Source: Ancylobacter gelatini
GTDB taxonomy: Bacteria; Pseudomonadota; Alphaproteobacteria; Rhizobiales; Xanthobacteraceae
NCBI RefSeq assembly: GCF_022601675.1
Contig: NZ_JAKVIL010000012.1
Coordinates: forward strand, 62,001 to 126,000
DNA: 64,000 nucleotides
Direction: 5' to 3'
The translations under genes and the position numbers were made by a program. Positions 10,736-20,998 of the stretch are shown piece after piece. How positions within the stretch are numbered: position 1 is the stretch's first letter; the number at the start of each line of letters is the position of its first letter. The notes below the pieces were generated by a model. It worked only from the letters and a program-made list of their open reading frames with translations, was not told where the DNA came from and did no database searches.

Positions 10736-11722
10736 TCACGCTTCCGCTTTCTGCGGCCGGGCCAGCAGGGACCCGATCGCCTGTTCGATGTCGCTGCGCC
10801 CCGCCAGCACCGCCTCGACGGCCCGGCAGATCGGCATGTCGATGCCGCGCGCCTGGGCCATGGCGACCAGCACACCAGCGGTGAGCGCGCCCTCGGTCAG
10901 AGCGCCGCCGGGCGAGTGCCGGCCGCGCCCGAGCGCGAGGCCGAGCGCGTAGTTGCGCGACTGCGCGGTGGAGGCGGTGAGGATCAGGTCGCCGAGGCCC
11001 GAGAGCCCGGTCAGCGTCTCCGAGCGCGCCCCGAACGCCCTGCCGAATCGCGTCAGCTCGGCGAAGCCGCGCGCGATCAGCGCCGCCGCCGCGCTGGCAC
11101 CAAGCGCCCGCCCGCCGACGATGCCGGCGGCGATGGCCAGCACGTTCTTGGCCGCGCCGCCGATCTCGACGCCGCGCACGTCGTCGCTGTGATAGAGCCG
11201 GAACGAGGAGGAGCCGAGCGCGCCCGCCAGCGCCTCGGCGAGGCCGGCATCGCGGGCCGCCAGCGTCACCGCTGTCGGCAGGCCGGCCGCGACATCGGCC
11301 GCGAAGCTGGGGCCGGACAGGATGGCCGGCACCGCGTGCGGCACCGCCTGCTCCAGCACCTCGGTCATGAACAGCGAGGTGCGGCTCTCGATGCCCTTGG
11401 CGCAGGTGATGAGCGGCACGCCGGGCAGGATGTGCGGCGACAGCTGCTCCGCCGCCGCGCGGCTCGCCTGCGCGGGCACGACCAGCAGGACCGCGTCGCA
11501 GCTTGCGGTGCGGATCAGCGAGGTGGTCGGCGTCACGGCCTCGGCGAGTTCCACGCCGGGCAGATGCGCGTCGTTGCGCCGGGTGCGGGCGAGGGTGGCG
11601 ATGGCGTCCGCGTCGCGGCCCCACAGCACCACCTCGCGCCCGGCGCGAGCGCTCGCATTGGCAAGCGCGGTGCCCCAGGCGCCGGCACCCACGACGCCGA
11701 TGGTCGAGAAGCGTGGCGCCAT
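10736..11722 (-). CDS. gpsA: Glycerol-3-phosphate dehydrogenase [NAD(P)+]
   Basis: A 328-residue protein with the N-terminal dinucleotide site [13 protein letters not shown], the catalytic-lysine motif [26 protein letters not shown] and [16 protein letters not shown]. It reduces dihydroxyacetone phosphate to sn-glycerol 3-phosphate for phospholipid synthesis in the cytoplasm. Its ATG shares one base with the TGA of tsaD (TGATG), indicating coupled translation, and the EVE gene follows after 2 bases. Length and motifs are normal. Confidence 0.97.
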   Translation of the reverse strand: MAPRFSTIGVVGAGAWGTALANASARAGREVVLWGRDADAIATLARTRRNDAHLPGVELAEAVTPTTSLIRTASCDAVLLVVPAQASRAAAEQLSPHILPGVPLITCAKGIESRTSLFMTEVLEQAVPHAVPAILSGPSFAADVAAGLPTAVTLAARDAGLAEALAGALGSSSFRLYHSDDVRGVEIGGAAKNVLAIAAGIVGGRALGASAAAALIARGFAELTRFGRAFGARSETLTGLSGLGDLILTASTAQSRNYALGLALGRGRHSPGGALTEGALTAGVLVAMAQARGIDMPICRAVEAVLAGRSDIEQAIGSLLARPQKAEA

Positions 11723-12786
11723 CAGTCGCTCGTCTCCGGCGGACCCTCGACCTCTTCCAGCGGCCAGCGCGCGCGGGGCGAGACGGCGAGACCGTCATCG
11801 AGCCCGAGCGCGAGCCGCTCCGCCCCGGCCCAGGCGATCATCGCGCCATTGTCGGTGCACAGTTCCGGCGGCGGCACGGCGAGGCGTGTGCCGCCATCGG
11901 CCGCGACCTTGTGCAGCGAGCGGCGGATCGCCTGGTTGGCCCCGACGCCGCCGGCAAGCACCAGCGCATGGGGCACCGTGCCGCGCTCGCGCATCGCCCG
12001 CAGCGCGTAGCGCACCCGGTCGGCCACGATGTCGACGATGGCGGCCTGGAACGAGGCGCACAGGTCGTACACGTCCTGCTCGCTCAGGGGAGCGACCTTC
12101 AGCGCCTCCAGCCGCACCGCGGTCTTGAGGCCGGAGAGCGAGAAATCCGGCGTCGCCCGGCCCAGTAGCGGGCGCGGCAGGGCAAAGCGCGACGCATCGC
12201 CCTTCAGCGCGGCGCGCTCCACCGCCGGCCCGCCGGGATAGGGCAGGCCGAGCATCTTGGCGGTCTTGTCGAAGGCTTCGCCGATGGCATCGTCGATGGT
12301 GCCGCCGAGCTTTGTATAGTCGCCGATGCCGGTGACGCAGACCAGCTGGGTGTGCCCGCCCGAGGCCAGCAGCAGCAGATAGGGGAACGGTACCGCGTCG
12401 GTCAGCCGGGCGGTGAGTGCGTGGGCTTCGAGGTGGTTCACCGCCAGCAGCGGCTTCTCGGCGGCCAGCGCCAGCGCCTTGGCCGAGGTGAGGCCGACGA
12501 TGACGCCGCCGATCAGCCCCGGCCCGGCCGCCGCGGCGATGCCGTCCAGCCCCGCGAGGGTGACCCCGGCCGCCTTGAGCGCGCGGGCGATCACATGGTC
12601 GAGCACCTCGACATGGGCGCGCGCCGCGATCTCGGGCACCACGCCGCCATAGGCCGCGTGATCCTCCACCTGCGACAGCACGATGTTGGACAGTATGGTG
12701 CCGGTGCCGTCGCCACGGCGACGGACGACGGCAGCCGCCGTCTCGTCGCAGGTCGTCTCGATACCCAGCAGGAGAAGATCGCGCAT
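11722..12786 (-). CDS. tsaD: tRNA N6-adenosine threonylcarbamoyltransferase TsaD
   Basis: A 354-residue protein starting [20 protein letters not shown], with metal-binding HAYGG-type region [34 protein letters not shown] and C-terminal [12 protein letters not shown]. It transfers the threonylcarbamoyl group to A37 of ANN-reading tRNAs together with TsaB and TsaE. The start is taken at 12786 because homologues begin there; an upstream in-frame start at 12837 would run to within 12 bases of hemC. It is the first gene of the operon and divergent from hemC, so the promoters overlap in about 60 bases. Confidence 0.96.
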   Translation of the reverse strand: MRDLLLLGIETTCDETAAAVVRRRGDGTGTILSNIVLSQVEDHAAYGGVVPEIAARAHVEVLDHVIARALKAAGVTLAGLDGIAAAAGPGLIGGVIVGLTSAKALALAAEKPLLAVNHLEAHALTARLTDAVPFPYLLLLASGGHTQLVCVTGIGDYTKLGGTIDDAIGEAFDKTAKMLGLPYPGGPAVERAALKGDASRFALPRPLLGRATPDFSLSGLKTAVRLEALKVAPLSEQDVYDLCASFQAAIVDIVADRVRYALRAMRERGTVPHALVLAGGVGANQAIRRSLHKVAADGGTRLAVPPPELCTDNGAMIAWAGAERLALGLDDGLAVSPRARWPLEEVEGPPETSD

Positions 12787-12848
12787 TGACTTTATGGTTC
12801 CGGCCGGTGTTCTGAACCCCAGTCGAACCGCTAGCATCGCAGGACCTC

Positions 12849-13778
12849 ATGACGCAATCGCTTCCGAAGCTCCGTCTCGGCACCCGCGGCTCCCTGCTTG
12901 CGCTGTGGCAGGCGCATGCGGTGCGCGATGCCCTGCTCAAGGCCCATGGCTGGGAGGCGGATGCGGTGTCGGTGGAGGTGATCCGCACCACCGGCGACGC
13001 CATCACCGACCGCGCTTTGGCGCAGGCCGGCGGCAAGGGGCTTTTCACCAAGGAACTGGAAGAGGCGCTGCTCGACCGGCGTATCGATCTCGCCGTGCAC
13101 TCGGCGAAGGACATGGCGACCACGTTGCCGGACGGGCTGCACATTGTCGGCTACCTGCCGCGCGCGGATGTGCGGGATGCGCTGATTCTGCGCGAGGGGG
13201 CCTCGCTGGCAGACCTGCCCCTGGGCGCGCGCGTCGGCACCGCCTCGCTGCGGCGCGAGGCGCAATTGCGCCGGCTGCGGCCTGATCTTCAGGTCTCGCT
13301 GCTGCGCGGCAATGTGCAGCGCCGGCTCGACAAGGTGGCGCAGGGCGAGTTCGACGCCACGTTGCTCGCACTGGCCGGCCTGACACGGCTCGGCATGGCC
13401 GACCGGGTGAGCGCGGTGCTCGACACCGCCGATTTCCTCCCGGCGGTCGGGCAGGGGGCGGTGGCGATCGAGACCCGGCACGGCGATCTGGCGGTCGACA
13501 TGCTGGTCGCCCGCGTGGTGTGCCGCGCCACGGCCACCGCTCTGCGTGTCGAACGCGGCTTCCTCGCCGAAATGGACGGCTCCTGCCGTACGCCGATCGC
13601 CGGACTGGCGCGTGTGGACGGCGACGAGGTGAGCTTCCGGGGCGCGGTCCTCGCGCCCGACGGCAGCGCCTATTACGAAATCGTGCGCCACGGCGCCGCC
13701 GCGAAGGCCGCCGCGCTCGGGGTGGAGGCCGGCCGCGAGATGCGCGCCATGGTGCCGCCCGGCCTGATCGGGGCCTGA
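12849..13778 (+). CDS. hemC: Hydroxymethylbilane synthase (porphobilinogen deaminase)
   Basis: A 309-residue protein with RLGTRGSLLALWQA, the catalytic AVHSAKDMAT loop, SLLRGNVQRRLDKV and EMDGSCRTPIAG, where Cys246 carries the dipyrromethane cofactor. It joins four porphobilinogens into hydroxymethylbilane, the precursor of heme, siroheme and cobalamin. AGGA precedes the ATG by about 5 bases. It leads the plus-strand heme cluster and hemD follows after 4 bases. Confidence 0.97.
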   Translation: MTQSLPKLRLGTRGSLLALWQAHAVRDALLKAHGWEADAVSVEVIRTTGDAITDRALAQAGGKGLFTKELEEALLDRRIDLAVHSAKDMATTLPDGLHIVGYLPRADVRDALILREGASLADLPLGARVGTASLRREAQLRRLRPDLQVSLLRGNVQRRLDKVAQGEFDATLLALAGLTRLGMADRVSAVLDTADFLPAVGQGAVAIETRHGDLAVDMLVARVVCRATATALRVERGFLAEMDGSCRTPIAGLARVDGDEVSFRGAVLAPDGSAYYEIVRHGAAAKAAALGVEAGREMRAMVPPGLIGA

Positions 13779-13782
13779 GGCG

Positions 13783-14487
13783 ATGCGGGTGCTGGTGACG
13801 CGCCCGGAGCCTGATTCGCAGGCCACGGGCGGGAGGCTGCGCGCGCTGGGTCACGATGTCGTGCGCGATCCGCTGCTGGTCATCGAGCCGCTGCCCGAAG
13901 CCGTGCTGCCGGCCGGGCGTTTCGACGCGGTGGTGCTCACCAGCGTCAACGGTGCGCGCGCCTTGGCGGAACGGCCTGAGCTGATGACGTTGCGTGGTCT
14001 CCCGCTCTATGCGGTGGGCTGGCGTACCGCTGCCGCCGCGCCGCCCGGCTTTGCGCGCCAGGTGGTCGCCGGGGGCAATGGCGCGGCGCTGGCCGCGCTG
14101 CTGCGCGCGGAACTGGCGCCACGCTCGTGCGTGCTTCACGTCTGCGGCGAGGAGCGCGCGGTCGATCTCGGGGCGGAACTGGCGGCGGACGGGCACGATG
14201 TCGGGTTATTCACCGTCTATCGCGCGCGGGCCGCCGGGCATCTTTTGCCGGCTACGGAAGCGGCGATCCGGGGGAGGCAGATCGACGCGGCCTTCCATTT
14301 CTCGCCGCGCACGGCCGCCACGCTGGTCGGGCTGGCCACGCAGGCCGGGCTGGCGGAACACTGCGCCGGCTTCGAGCATTTGTGCTTTTCCCGGAACGTC
14401 GCCGCCCCGCTCGCCCATGCCGGCTGGCCGACGCGAATCGCGGCTGAACCGACCGAAGACGGGCTGTTTGCGTTGTTGTCGACGTAA
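13783..14487 (+). CDS. hemD: Uroporphyrinogen-III synthase
   Basis: A 234-residue protein of the poorly conserved HemD family. Recognisable parts are MRVLVTRPEPDSQATGGRL at the start, DAVVLTSVNGARAL, and AFHFSPRTAATLVGL near the end. It closes hydroxymethylbilane to uroporphyrinogen III with inversion of ring D. Position immediately after hemC, 4 bases from its stop, strongly supports the call. The next gene starts 94 bases later. Confidence 0.93.
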   Translation: MRVLVTRPEPDSQATGGRLRALGHDVVRDPLLVIEPLPEAVLPAGRFDAVVLTSVNGARALAERPELMTLRGLPLYAVGWRTAAAAPPGFARQVVAGGNGAALAALLRAELAPRSCVLHVCGEERAVDLGAELAADGHDVGLFTVYRARAAGHLLPATEAAIRGRQIDAAFHFSPRTAATLVGLATQAGLAEHCAGFEHLCFSRNVAAPLAHAGWPTRIAAEPTEDGLFALLST

Positions 14488-14581
14488 ACCATCGGATGAG
14501 AGCGAGGTTGCGGCGGCGGAGGTGGGGGTTTATCCCGGAAGAGGCGCTGGAACCGGGCTTCATGATCGGAGACTGAATTAA

Positions 14582-15856
14582 GTGGCGAAGGACGATCCGA
14601 CCAAAATCGAGGCCGTGGAACCGCCGGCCGCCGCGCATGAGGTGACGCCGGAGGTCGAGGCCGGGACCAATGCCGGCGTGGCCGACGCGCCGGCGGGCGA
14701 TCCGGTGGCCGACGAGATGCGTGCCGACGAGATGCGTGCCGATGCGACGGAGGACCGCCCGGCGGACGAGGACGCGCGCGAGGCCCCGGCGGATGCCAGC
14801 CCGTCGGCGGATGCCATCGAAGGCGCGCCGGTTTCACTTGCCCCGGTTCCGCCTCCGCGCCGCCAGCTCGGCTGGTTCGGCGTTTCCGTCGCCGCGTTGA
14901 TCTCCGGCTTGATCGGCGGCGCCATCGCCTTCGCGCTGGTCGGCACTTTCTACAGCGCCGACGCCAATATCGATGCGATCACCGATCTGGAGGCGCGCGC
15001 GCTCGATCTGCGCCAGCGCGTCGAGCGGCTTGAAACCCATGCCAGCACGCCGCCGGCTCCGGCGGTCGCGCAGGCGCCCGAAGAGCTGGCCACCCGGCTC
15101 GACGCCCTGGAATCCGGCCTCGCCGCGCTGGGCAGCAAGGTCGATACGCTGCCGGCGGCGACGCCGAATGCCGACACCTCCGACCTCGCGACCCGCATCG
15201 GCGCGCTGGAACAGCATCTCAGCGGGATGCAGGCGACCTCGCCGGAGGCGATGAGCGCGCTCGGCGCCCGGCTCGATACGCTCCAGCAGCAGGTCACGCA
15301 GGCGACGACCGCCCAGAAGGCCGGCGCGCACGGCACCGCGCAGCTGGTCGCCCTCGGCGCGCTTCAGGACGCGATCCTCGCCGGCAAGCCCTTCACCACC
15401 GAACTCGCGGCCAGCCGCGCGCTTCTGGGTTCTGCCGGTGACGGCCTCGCCCCGCTTCAGGCCACGGCCGCGACCGGTTTTCCCCAGGGCATGACGCTGG
15501 CGGTCGAACTGGCCACGGCGGCCGATGATACGTCGGCGACCCCGGCCACGGCCGACACCTCGCAGGGCGTGCTGGACCGGCTGATGGACAGCGCGTCGAA
15601 GCTGGTGACCATCCGGCGCGCGGACGAGCCGGTGAACGAGCCGGAATCCGACCGTGCCCGCCTCGCCGTCGCCCGGCTTGCGCTGGAGCGCGGCGATTTC
15701 GCCACGGCCGCGCGCGCCATCGATGCCATGTCCGCCGCCGCCCGGGCGCCGCTCTCGCCGGTCGCGCAGGTCATCGAGGCCCGCCAGTCGGCGCTGGCCA
15801 CGGTGGCGGCGCTGAAGCAGCAGATCCTCGCCACCCTGCCCGGAGGTGCGCAGTGA
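14582..15856 (+). CDS. Mitofilin (Mic60)-like inner membrane protein, COG4223
   Basis: A 424-residue protein with an acidic, Ala/Asp/Glu-rich N-terminus, one transmembrane segment near residues 97-122 (VSVAALISGLIGGAIAFALV), then a long periplasmic region with coiled-coil heptads (LDALESGLAALGSKVDTL, LDTLQQQVTQ) and a C-terminal helical mitofilin-like part. Alphaproteobacterial relatives of mitochondrial Mic60 are known to be encoded between hemD and hemY and to help shape intracytoplasmic membranes; the match here is by architecture and position. The start is GTG 14582 with GGAG about 10 bases upstream. Its end overlaps hemY by 4 bases, so the two are coupled. Confidence 0.85.
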   Translation: MAKDDPTKIEAVEPPAAAHEVTPEVEAGTNAGVADAPAGDPVADEMRADEMRADATEDRPADEDAREAPADASPSADAIEGAPVSLAPVPPPRRQLGWFGVSVAALISGLIGGAIAFALVGTFYSADANIDAITDLEARALDLRQRVERLETHASTPPAPAVAQAPEELATRLDALESGLAALGSKVDTLPAATPNADTSDLATRIGALEQHLSGMQATSPEAMSALGARLDTLQQQVTQATTAQKAGAHGTAQLVALGALQDAILAGKPFTTELAASRALLGSAGDGLAPLQATAATGFPQGMTLAVELATAADDTSATPATADTSQGVLDRLMDSASKLVTIRRADEPVNEPESDRARLAVARLALERGDFATAARAIDAMSAAARAPLSPVAQVIEARQSALATVAALKQQILATLPGGAQ

Positions 15857-17454
15857 TACGGCTCATCGTCTATCTGCTCATCCTCGCCGGCATCGCCTTC
15901 GGCGTCGCCTGGATTGCGGACCGGCCCGGTGCGCTCACCGTTGACTGGCAGGGCTGGCATCTGGAAACCAGCGTGCTGGTGGCGTTCAGCGCGCTTCTGG
16001 TTCTGGTCGCTGTGGCCATTCTCGGCTGGAGTGTGCTCCGGCTGGTGCTGCGCTCCCCCGATCTTCTGACCGGCTCGCTGCGCAACCGCCGCGCCAATCG
16101 CGGCTGGGCGGCGATCTCGCGCGGGCTGATCGCGGTCGGCACCGGTGACGTCTCCGGTGCGCGCCGCGCGGCCAGCGATGCCGAGCGGCTGATCGGCCGC
16201 GAGCCGCTGACCCAGCTTCTGGCGGCGCAGGCCGCGCAGCTCGCCGGCGACACGGCGGGTGCCGAGCGGGCGTTTCAGGCGATGACGCAGACCGCCTCGA
16301 CCCGGCTGCTCGGCCTGCGCGGGCTCCATGTCGAGGCGCGCCGGCGCGGCGATGCCGACGCGGCGCAGGCGGCGGCGGAAGAAGCGGCGGAGCTGGAGCC
16401 GGGCCTGATCTGGGCGGCGGATGCGGTGATCGAATCGCGTTGCCTCACTGGGGATTTCGATGGCGCGCTGGCGATGCTGGAGCGCGAGGCGGCCCATGGC
16501 GGGCTCGACCGGGCGGCGCATCGCCGCCGCCGCGCGGTGCTGCTGGCCGCGCAGGCGCAGGCCCAGGAACTCACCGACCCGGCCACGGCGCGGGAAAAGG
16601 CGGTGGAAGCCGCCAAACTGGCGCCAACGCTGGTGCCGGCGGCGGAGATTGCCGGCCGGCTGCTGGGTGCCGCTGGAGATTCGCGCAAGGCGGCGAAGAT
16701 ACTCGAAGCCGCCTTCGCCACCACCCCGCATCCCGATCTTGCCGAGACCTATCTGCATCTGCGGACCGGGGATTCGGTGCGCGAGCGCCTGAAGCGCATG
16801 CGCGCGCTCACCGCCCGCATGCCATCCCACCCCGAAAGCGTGATGGCGCTGGCCAGTGCGGCCATCGATGCGCAGGACTTCGCCACCGCGCGCTCGGTTC
16901 TGGCCCCGTTGCTGGACGCGCCGACGCAGCGCATCTGCCTTCTGATGGCGGAGCTGGAAGCGGCGGAGCACAATGATGTCGGCAAGGCCCGCGAATGGAC
17001 CGCCCGCGCCGTGCGCGCGCCGCGGGATCCGGCCTGGGTGGCCGACGGCTTCGTGGCCGAGCGCTGGGGCCCGATCTCGCCGATCACCGGCAAGCTCGAT
17101 GCCTTCGTGTGGAAGGTGCCGCCCGGCGTCGCCGCCTCGCCGGTGCTGGAGCATGAGGCCGAGCGCGTGCGCGCGGCGATCCAGGCCGCGATCGAGGCGC
17201 AGCTTCCCGCGCCGGCGGTTGTCGCCGCCGCGCCTGTGGAGGAGCCGGCGGTGATCGAGGCGGTCGCTGTGGCGCCCGAGCCGGTCGATCCCGTGCCGGT
17301 GGCGCCGACCCTGCCGCCGGCCGTGCGCGCCGCGCCGTCCGACGTGATCGCCATGCCGAACCTGCCGGACGATCCCGGCCCGGAGGCGGCGTCGTTCCTC
17401 GAAGAATCCGAGCCGAAGGCCGGGGCGACGTCGCGCCCGCCCTTCGGGGTGTGA
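15853..17454 (+). CDS. hemY: Heme biosynthesis protein HemY, membrane TPR protein
   Basis: A 533-residue protein beginning with two membrane segments (MIRLIVYLLILAGIAFGVAW and residues about 40-65 VLVAFSALLVLVAVAIL), the HemY_N arrangement, followed by TPR-like helical repeats through residue 430 (for example PAAEIAGRLLGAAGDSRKA). The C-terminal 90 residues are Pro/Ala/Val-rich and probably disordered. HemY of this type is not the eukaryotic protoporphyrinogen oxidase; it is thought to scaffold late heme enzymes. The start GTG lies in a GTGA overlap with the mitofilin-like gene. It ends the heme cluster. Confidence 0.93.
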   Translation: MIRLIVYLLILAGIAFGVAWIADRPGALTVDWQGWHLETSVLVAFSALLVLVAVAILGWSVLRLVLRSPDLLTGSLRNRRANRGWAAISRGLIAVGTGDVSGARRAASDAERLIGREPLTQLLAAQAAQLAGDTAGAERAFQAMTQTASTRLLGLRGLHVEARRRGDADAAQAAAEEAAELEPGLIWAADAVIESRCLTGDFDGALAMLEREAAHGGLDRAAHRRRRAVLLAAQAQAQELTDPATAREKAVEAAKLAPTLVPAAEIAGRLLGAAGDSRKAAKILEAAFATTPHPDLAETYLHLRTGDSVRERLKRMRALTARMPSHPESVMALASAAIDAQDFATARSVLAPLLDAPTQRICLLMAELEAAEHNDVGKAREWTARAVRAPRDPAWVADGFVAERWGPISPITGKLDAFVWKVPPGVAASPVLEHEAERVRAAIQAAIEAQLPAPAVVAAAPVEEPAVIEAVAVAPEPVDPVPVAPTLPPAVRAAPSDVIAMPNLPDDPGPEAASFLEESEPKAGATSRPPFGV

Positions 17455-17780
17455 CGCTCGCGCGGACCTGCCGCGTATGGCGTATGCGCGACGCAAAAAG
17501 ACCGGCCCCGGGGCCGGTCTTGTCGCGCTTGACGTGAAGAGTGCCCCGCCAGAGAATCGGCCTCTCGTCAGGAGGCCGAAGGGAATGATGCCGGTCGGAG
17601 TACATCCGTCCTGACCCGCATCCATCCGGCGCGGCGCTGACGAAGCGCCGGCATGCCGGAAGCCCTGCTCTGGCTGGGATGAGGCTTATTTAGGAAGCCC
17701 CGCCGGCATTTCAAGGGGCGGGGACCAGGCCCGCCTCCTCTTTGCCGGCGGGTCCGGGTGGCCTTCAGTCCGGCTGGCCT
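17455..17780. other. Intergenic region between convergent hemY and cobT
   Basis: About 326 bases without a supported gene. It holds a strong palindromic terminator at 17498-17521, then several further stem-forming stretches: CGGCCTC/GAGGCCG near 17559-17579 and CCGGCGC/GCGCCGG near 17625-17653. These could belong to an untranslated 3' region of cobT or a small RNA. I cannot match it to 6S, SRP RNA or any other known RNA. Confidence 0.4.
17498..17521. terminator. Bidirectional terminator between hemY and cobT
   Basis: AAGACCGGCCCC and GGGGCCGGTCTT form a 24-base perfect palindrome, with AAAAAG on the left side. Read from the minus strand, the stem is followed by TTTTTGCG, a typical intrinsic terminator for cobT transcription. 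Read from the plus strand, the T-run is short (TCTTGT), so it would be weaker for hemY. Confidence 0.8.
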
Positions 17781-19715
17781 TCAGTGCAGCCGCCGTCCAC
17801 CCGAGGCCTTGCCCGCGCCCTTGCTGCCCGCACCTTTGCCGCCCGGCCCCTGTCGTTCATCGAACAGTTCGGCCAGCTTGTCGGTCATGGCTCCGCCCAG
17901 CTCCTCCGCATCCACGATGGTGACGGCGCGCTTGTAATAGCGTGTCACGTCGTGGCCGATGCCGATGGCGATCAGCTCGACCGGGGACTTGTCCTCGATC
18001 TGCTGGATCACCCAGCGCAGGTGCCGTTCCAGATAATTGCCGGGGTTCACCGAGAGCGTGGAATCGTCCACCGGCGCGCCGTCGGAAATCATCATCAGGA
18101 TGCGGCGCTGCTCGTTGCGGGCCAGCAGGCGGTTATGCGCCCAGTCCAGCGCCTCGCCGTCGATGTTCTCCTTGAGCAGGCCCTCGCGCATCATCAGGCC
18201 GAGATTCTTGCGCGCGCGGCGCCAGGGCGCGTCGGCGGACTTGTAGATGATGTGGCGCAGGTCGTTCAGCCGGCCGGGCGCGCCCGGCTTGCCGGCGGAC
18301 AGCCAGGTCTCGCGCGCCTGCCCGCCCTTCCACGCCTTGGTGGTGAAGCCGAGAATCTCGACCTTCACGCCGCAGCGCTCAAGGGTGCGGGCCAGAATAT
18401 CCGCGCAGGCGGCGGCGACCGTGATCGGGCGCCCGCGCATCGAGCCGGAATTGTCGAGCAGCAGCGTCACCACCGTGTCGCGGAAGTCGGTGTCGCGCTC
18501 GCGCTTGAAGGAGAGCGGCTGCATCGGGTCGATGATGATGCGGTGCAGGCGCGCGGGATCGAGCATGCCCTCTTCGAGGTCGAACTCCCAGCCGCGATTC
18601 TGCTGCGCCATCAGCTTGCGCTGCAGGCGATTGGCGAGGCGCGCGACGATGCCCTGGAGATGCACGAGCTGCTTGTCGAGATAGGAGCGCAGCCGCGCCA
18701 GCTCTTCGGGGTCGCACAGTTCGTCCGCGTTCACCGTCTCGTCGAAGCGCGGCGTGAAGGGGTGGTACTCCGGCGGGCGCGGCTCGGTCGGCGAGAGGTT
18801 CTGCGGGCGCCACGGCTCGGAGGAATCGTCGGATTCGCCAAGCTCCGCATCGTCGGAGAGCTCGGAATTGGGCTGCTCCTGCTGCTCCTCGGATTCTTCC
18901 GGGTTCTGGTCCGAGGACAGGTCGGTGTCCACCTCGGTCGTGCCTTCGGCATTCTCATCCTGCTCGGCATCGGAGCCCTTGCCGGAATCGTCCTCGCGGG
19001 TGTCGTCGGCCTCGGTGGAGGGGTCGTTGCTCTCGTCGAAAGGGGCGATGTCCTCGCCCATGCCGAGCGAGGACAACAGGTCGCGCATCGCCTCGGCGAA
19101 GCGGCCCTGGTCGTCGGCGGCGCCGGCCAGCTCGTCGAGCGCGGTGGCGCCGTGCTCCTCGATGAAGCCGCGCCACAGGTTCACCATCTCGCGCGCGGCG
19201 GCGGGCGGGGCCATGCCGGTCATGCGCTCGCGCAGGATCAGCGACAGCGCGTCCTCCAGCGGGGCATCCTCGCGGGAGGCGAGATTGGCGAAATTGGCTT
19301 TCTGGTAGCGGTCTTCCAGCATGGCGGAGAGGTTCAGCGCCACGCCGTCCATGCGCTGGGCGCCGAGCGCCTCGCAGCGGGTCTGCTCGGCGGCGTCGAA
19401 GGCGGCTCTCGCCTGCTGGCCGACCGGCACCAGCTTCTTGTGCACCTTGGGGTCGTGGCAGGCGAGGCGCAGTGCCATGGAATCGGCGTGGCCGCGCATG
19501 ATCGCGGCGTCCTGCTTGGTCATGCGCCGCGAGGGCTCGGGCAGCCGGGCGCGGCCATCGGCATAGCCCGGCTTCTCGGCGCCGAAGGTGACCTCGATAT
19601 TGCTGTCGCCCGCGATGGCGCGCAGGCAGCTCGTCACGGCGCGCTTGAGCGGCTCGGTCGGGGCTTCCTTGGGCGGGGTGCGGGTCGGGCGGTTGGTCGG
19701 ATTCGAGGTGCTCAT
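17781..19715 (-). CDS. cobT: Cobaltochelatase subunit CobT
   Basis: A 644-residue protein. The N-terminal part ([20 protein letters not shown]) is followed by an acidic linker rich in Asp, Glu and Ser at about residues 215-300. A C-terminal von Willebrand A domain has the metal-site motif [13 protein letters not shown]. CobT pairs with the AAA+ subunit CobS to drive cobalt insertion by CobN in aerobic cobalamin synthesis; no cobN is present in the window. Start 19715 (MSTSNPTN) is preferred, with AGG 8 bases upstream; ATG 19730 would add five residues. cobS lies upstream across a repeat-bearing gap of about 235 bases. Confidence 0.94.
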   Translation of the reverse strand: MSTSNPTNRPTRTPPKEAPTEPLKRAVTSCLRAIAGDSNIEVTFGAEKPGYADGRARLPEPSRRMTKQDAAIMRGHADSMALRLACHDPKVHKKLVPVGQQARAAFDAAEQTRCEALGAQRMDGVALNLSAMLEDRYQKANFANLASREDAPLEDALSLILRERMTGMAPPAAAREMVNLWRGFIEEHGATALDELAGAADDQGRFAEAMRDLLSSLGMGEDIAPFDESNDPSTEADDTREDDSGKGSDAEQDENAEGTTEVDTDLSSDQNPEESEEQQEQPNSELSDDAELGESDDSSEPWRPQNLSPTEPRPPEYHPFTPRFDETVNADELCDPEELARLRSYLDKQLVHLQGIVARLANRLQRKLMAQQNRGWEFDLEEGMLDPARLHRIIIDPMQPLSFKRERDTDFRDTVVTLLLDNSGSMRGRPITVAAACADILARTLERCGVKVEILGFTTKAWKGGQARETWLSAGKPGAPGRLNDLRHIIYKSADAPWRRARKNLGLMMREGLLKENIDGEALDWAHNRLLARNEQRRILMMISDGAPVDDSTLSVNPGNYLERHLRWVIQQIEDKSPVELIAIGIGHDVTRYYKRAVTIVDAEELGGAMTDKLAELFDERQGPGGKGAGSKGAGKASGGRRLH

Positions 19716-19740
19716 GGCGATAGCCTGCATGCCTTACTTC

Positions 19741-19778
19741 CCTCTCCCCGCCGGGGAGAGGTGGCCCGCCTTGGCGGG
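19741..19778. repeat. GC-rich intergenic palindrome, copy 2 (two hairpins)
   Basis: CCTCTCCCC and GGGGAGAGG are perfect 9-base arms around GCC, followed directly by a second hairpin CCCGCC-TT-GGCGGG at 19765-19778. This two-stem layout is typical of dispersed rhizobial intergenic palindromes and is related to copies at 7428 and 44138. It lies between cobS and cobT and may affect their relative transcript levels. Confidence 0.7.
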
Positions 19779-19942
19779 TTGGGGAGGGGCGACGCGGTTG
19801 CGGAGCGGGGACGCGTCGAACACCCTCGCCCCACACCTCTCTGTCAATGTCGGAGAGCTCCGGCATTGACCCTCTTGGATACAGAACCCGGCCTGCGCCG
19901 CGTTCTGTACGGGGAGAGGCAGCTTCGTCGTGCGTGCCGTGT

Positions 19943-19966
19943 CGTCGTCCTCAGGAGAGGACGACG
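19943..19966 (-). terminator. Hairpin spanning the cobS stop codon
   Basis: CGTCGTCCTC and GAGGACGACG form a perfect 10-base-pair stem with a 4-base loop. The cobS TGA (19953-19951) sits at the loop edge, so the last codons of cobS form the 5' arm. There is no T-run. It could stabilise the cobS message end or attenuate read-through into cobT. Confidence 0.45.
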
Positions 19967-20949
19967 TTCACCGCCGATTCCGTGAGCTCCTTGCCGAAGC
20001 AGCGCTGATAGAACTCGGCCACCAGCGCGCGCTCCAGCTCGTCGCACTTGTTGAGGAAGGTCACGCGGAACGCGAAGCCGAGATCGGTGAAGATTTCGGC
20101 GTTCTCGGCCCAGGTGATCACGGTGCGCGGGCTCATCACGGTGGAGAGGTCGCCATTGACGAAGGCCTGCCGGGTGAGGTCGGCGAGACGCACCATGCGG
20201 GCCACGTTGTCGCGGCCTTCCGGGGTCTGGAAGTGCTTGGCCTTGGAGACGACGATGTCGACCTCCTTGTCATGGGCGAGGTAGTTCAGCGTGGTGACGA
20301 TGGACCAGCGGTCCATCTGCGCCTGGTTGATCTGCTGGGTGCCGTGATAGAGGCCGGTGGTATCGCCGAGGCCGATCGTGTTCGCCGTGGAGAACAGGCG
20401 GAACGCGCCGTGCGGGCGGATCACGCGGTTCTGGTCGAGCAGGGTCAGGCGGCCGGCGCTCTCCAGCACGCGCTGGATCACGAACATCACGTCCGGGCGG
20501 CCGGCGTCATATTCGTCGAACACCAGCGCGACGTTGTTCTGGTAGGCCCAGGGCAGGATGCCGTCGCGGAATTCCGTGATCTGCTTGCCTTCCTTGACCA
20601 CGATCGCGTCCTTGCCGATCAGGTCGATACGGCTGATGTGGCTGTCGAGGTTGACGCGCACGCAGGGCCAGTTCAGCCGGGCCGCCACCTGCTCGATGTG
20701 GCTCGACTTGCCGGTGCCGTGATAGCCGGTGACCATCACGCGACGGTTATGCGCGAAGCCCGCGAGGATGGCGAGCGTGGTCGGGCGATCGAACAGATAG
20801 TCGGGATCGATGTCCGGCACATAGGCGTCGGGTTCGGCATAGGCCGGCACTTCGAGGTCGACATCGATGCCAAACACCTGCCGGACCGAGACCTTCATGT
20901 CCGGCATGGGCGCGACGATCGGCGCGGCGTGGGTGAGCGAGGCGGTCAT
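19951..20949 (-). CDS. cobS: Cobaltochelatase AAA+ ATPase subunit CobS
   Basis: A 332-residue MoxR-type AAA+ protein: Walker [11 protein letters not shown], Walker [18 protein letters not shown], sensor region [11 protein letters not shown] and the second region [15 protein letters not shown]. It powers cobalt chelation into hydrogenobyrinate diamide with CobT and CobN. The order dnaJ-like, cobS, cobT on one strand with bolA divergent is common in Hyphomicrobiales. Start ATG 20949 is preceded by GGAGGAATA, a good ribosome site. Confidence 0.96.
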   Translation of the reverse strand: MTASLTHAAPIVAPMPDMKVSVRQVFGIDVDLEVPAYAEPDAYVPDIDPDYLFDRPTTLAILAGFAHNRRVMVTGYHGTGKSSHIEQVAARLNWPCVRVNLDSHISRIDLIGKDAIVVKEGKQITEFRDGILPWAYQNNVALVFDEYDAGRPDVMFVIQRVLESAGRLTLLDQNRVIRPHGAFRLFSTANTIGLGDTTGLYHGTQQINQAQMDRWSIVTTLNYLAHDKEVDIVVSKAKHFQTPEGRDNVARMVRLADLTRQAFVNGDLSTVMSPRTVITWAENAEIFTDLGFAFRVTFLNKCDELERALVAEFYQRCFGKELTESAVNVVLS

Positions 20950-20998
20950 TATTCCTCCGTTGCCGCGTTAGCGCGCGGCGGGTCTGACATAAGCGGGT

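Noticed and set aside
17522-17780. Candidate structured RNA such as 6S or SRP RNA after hemY
   Set aside because: Several stems can form, but I could not match the conserved core bases of either RNA; kept only as a described intergenic region.
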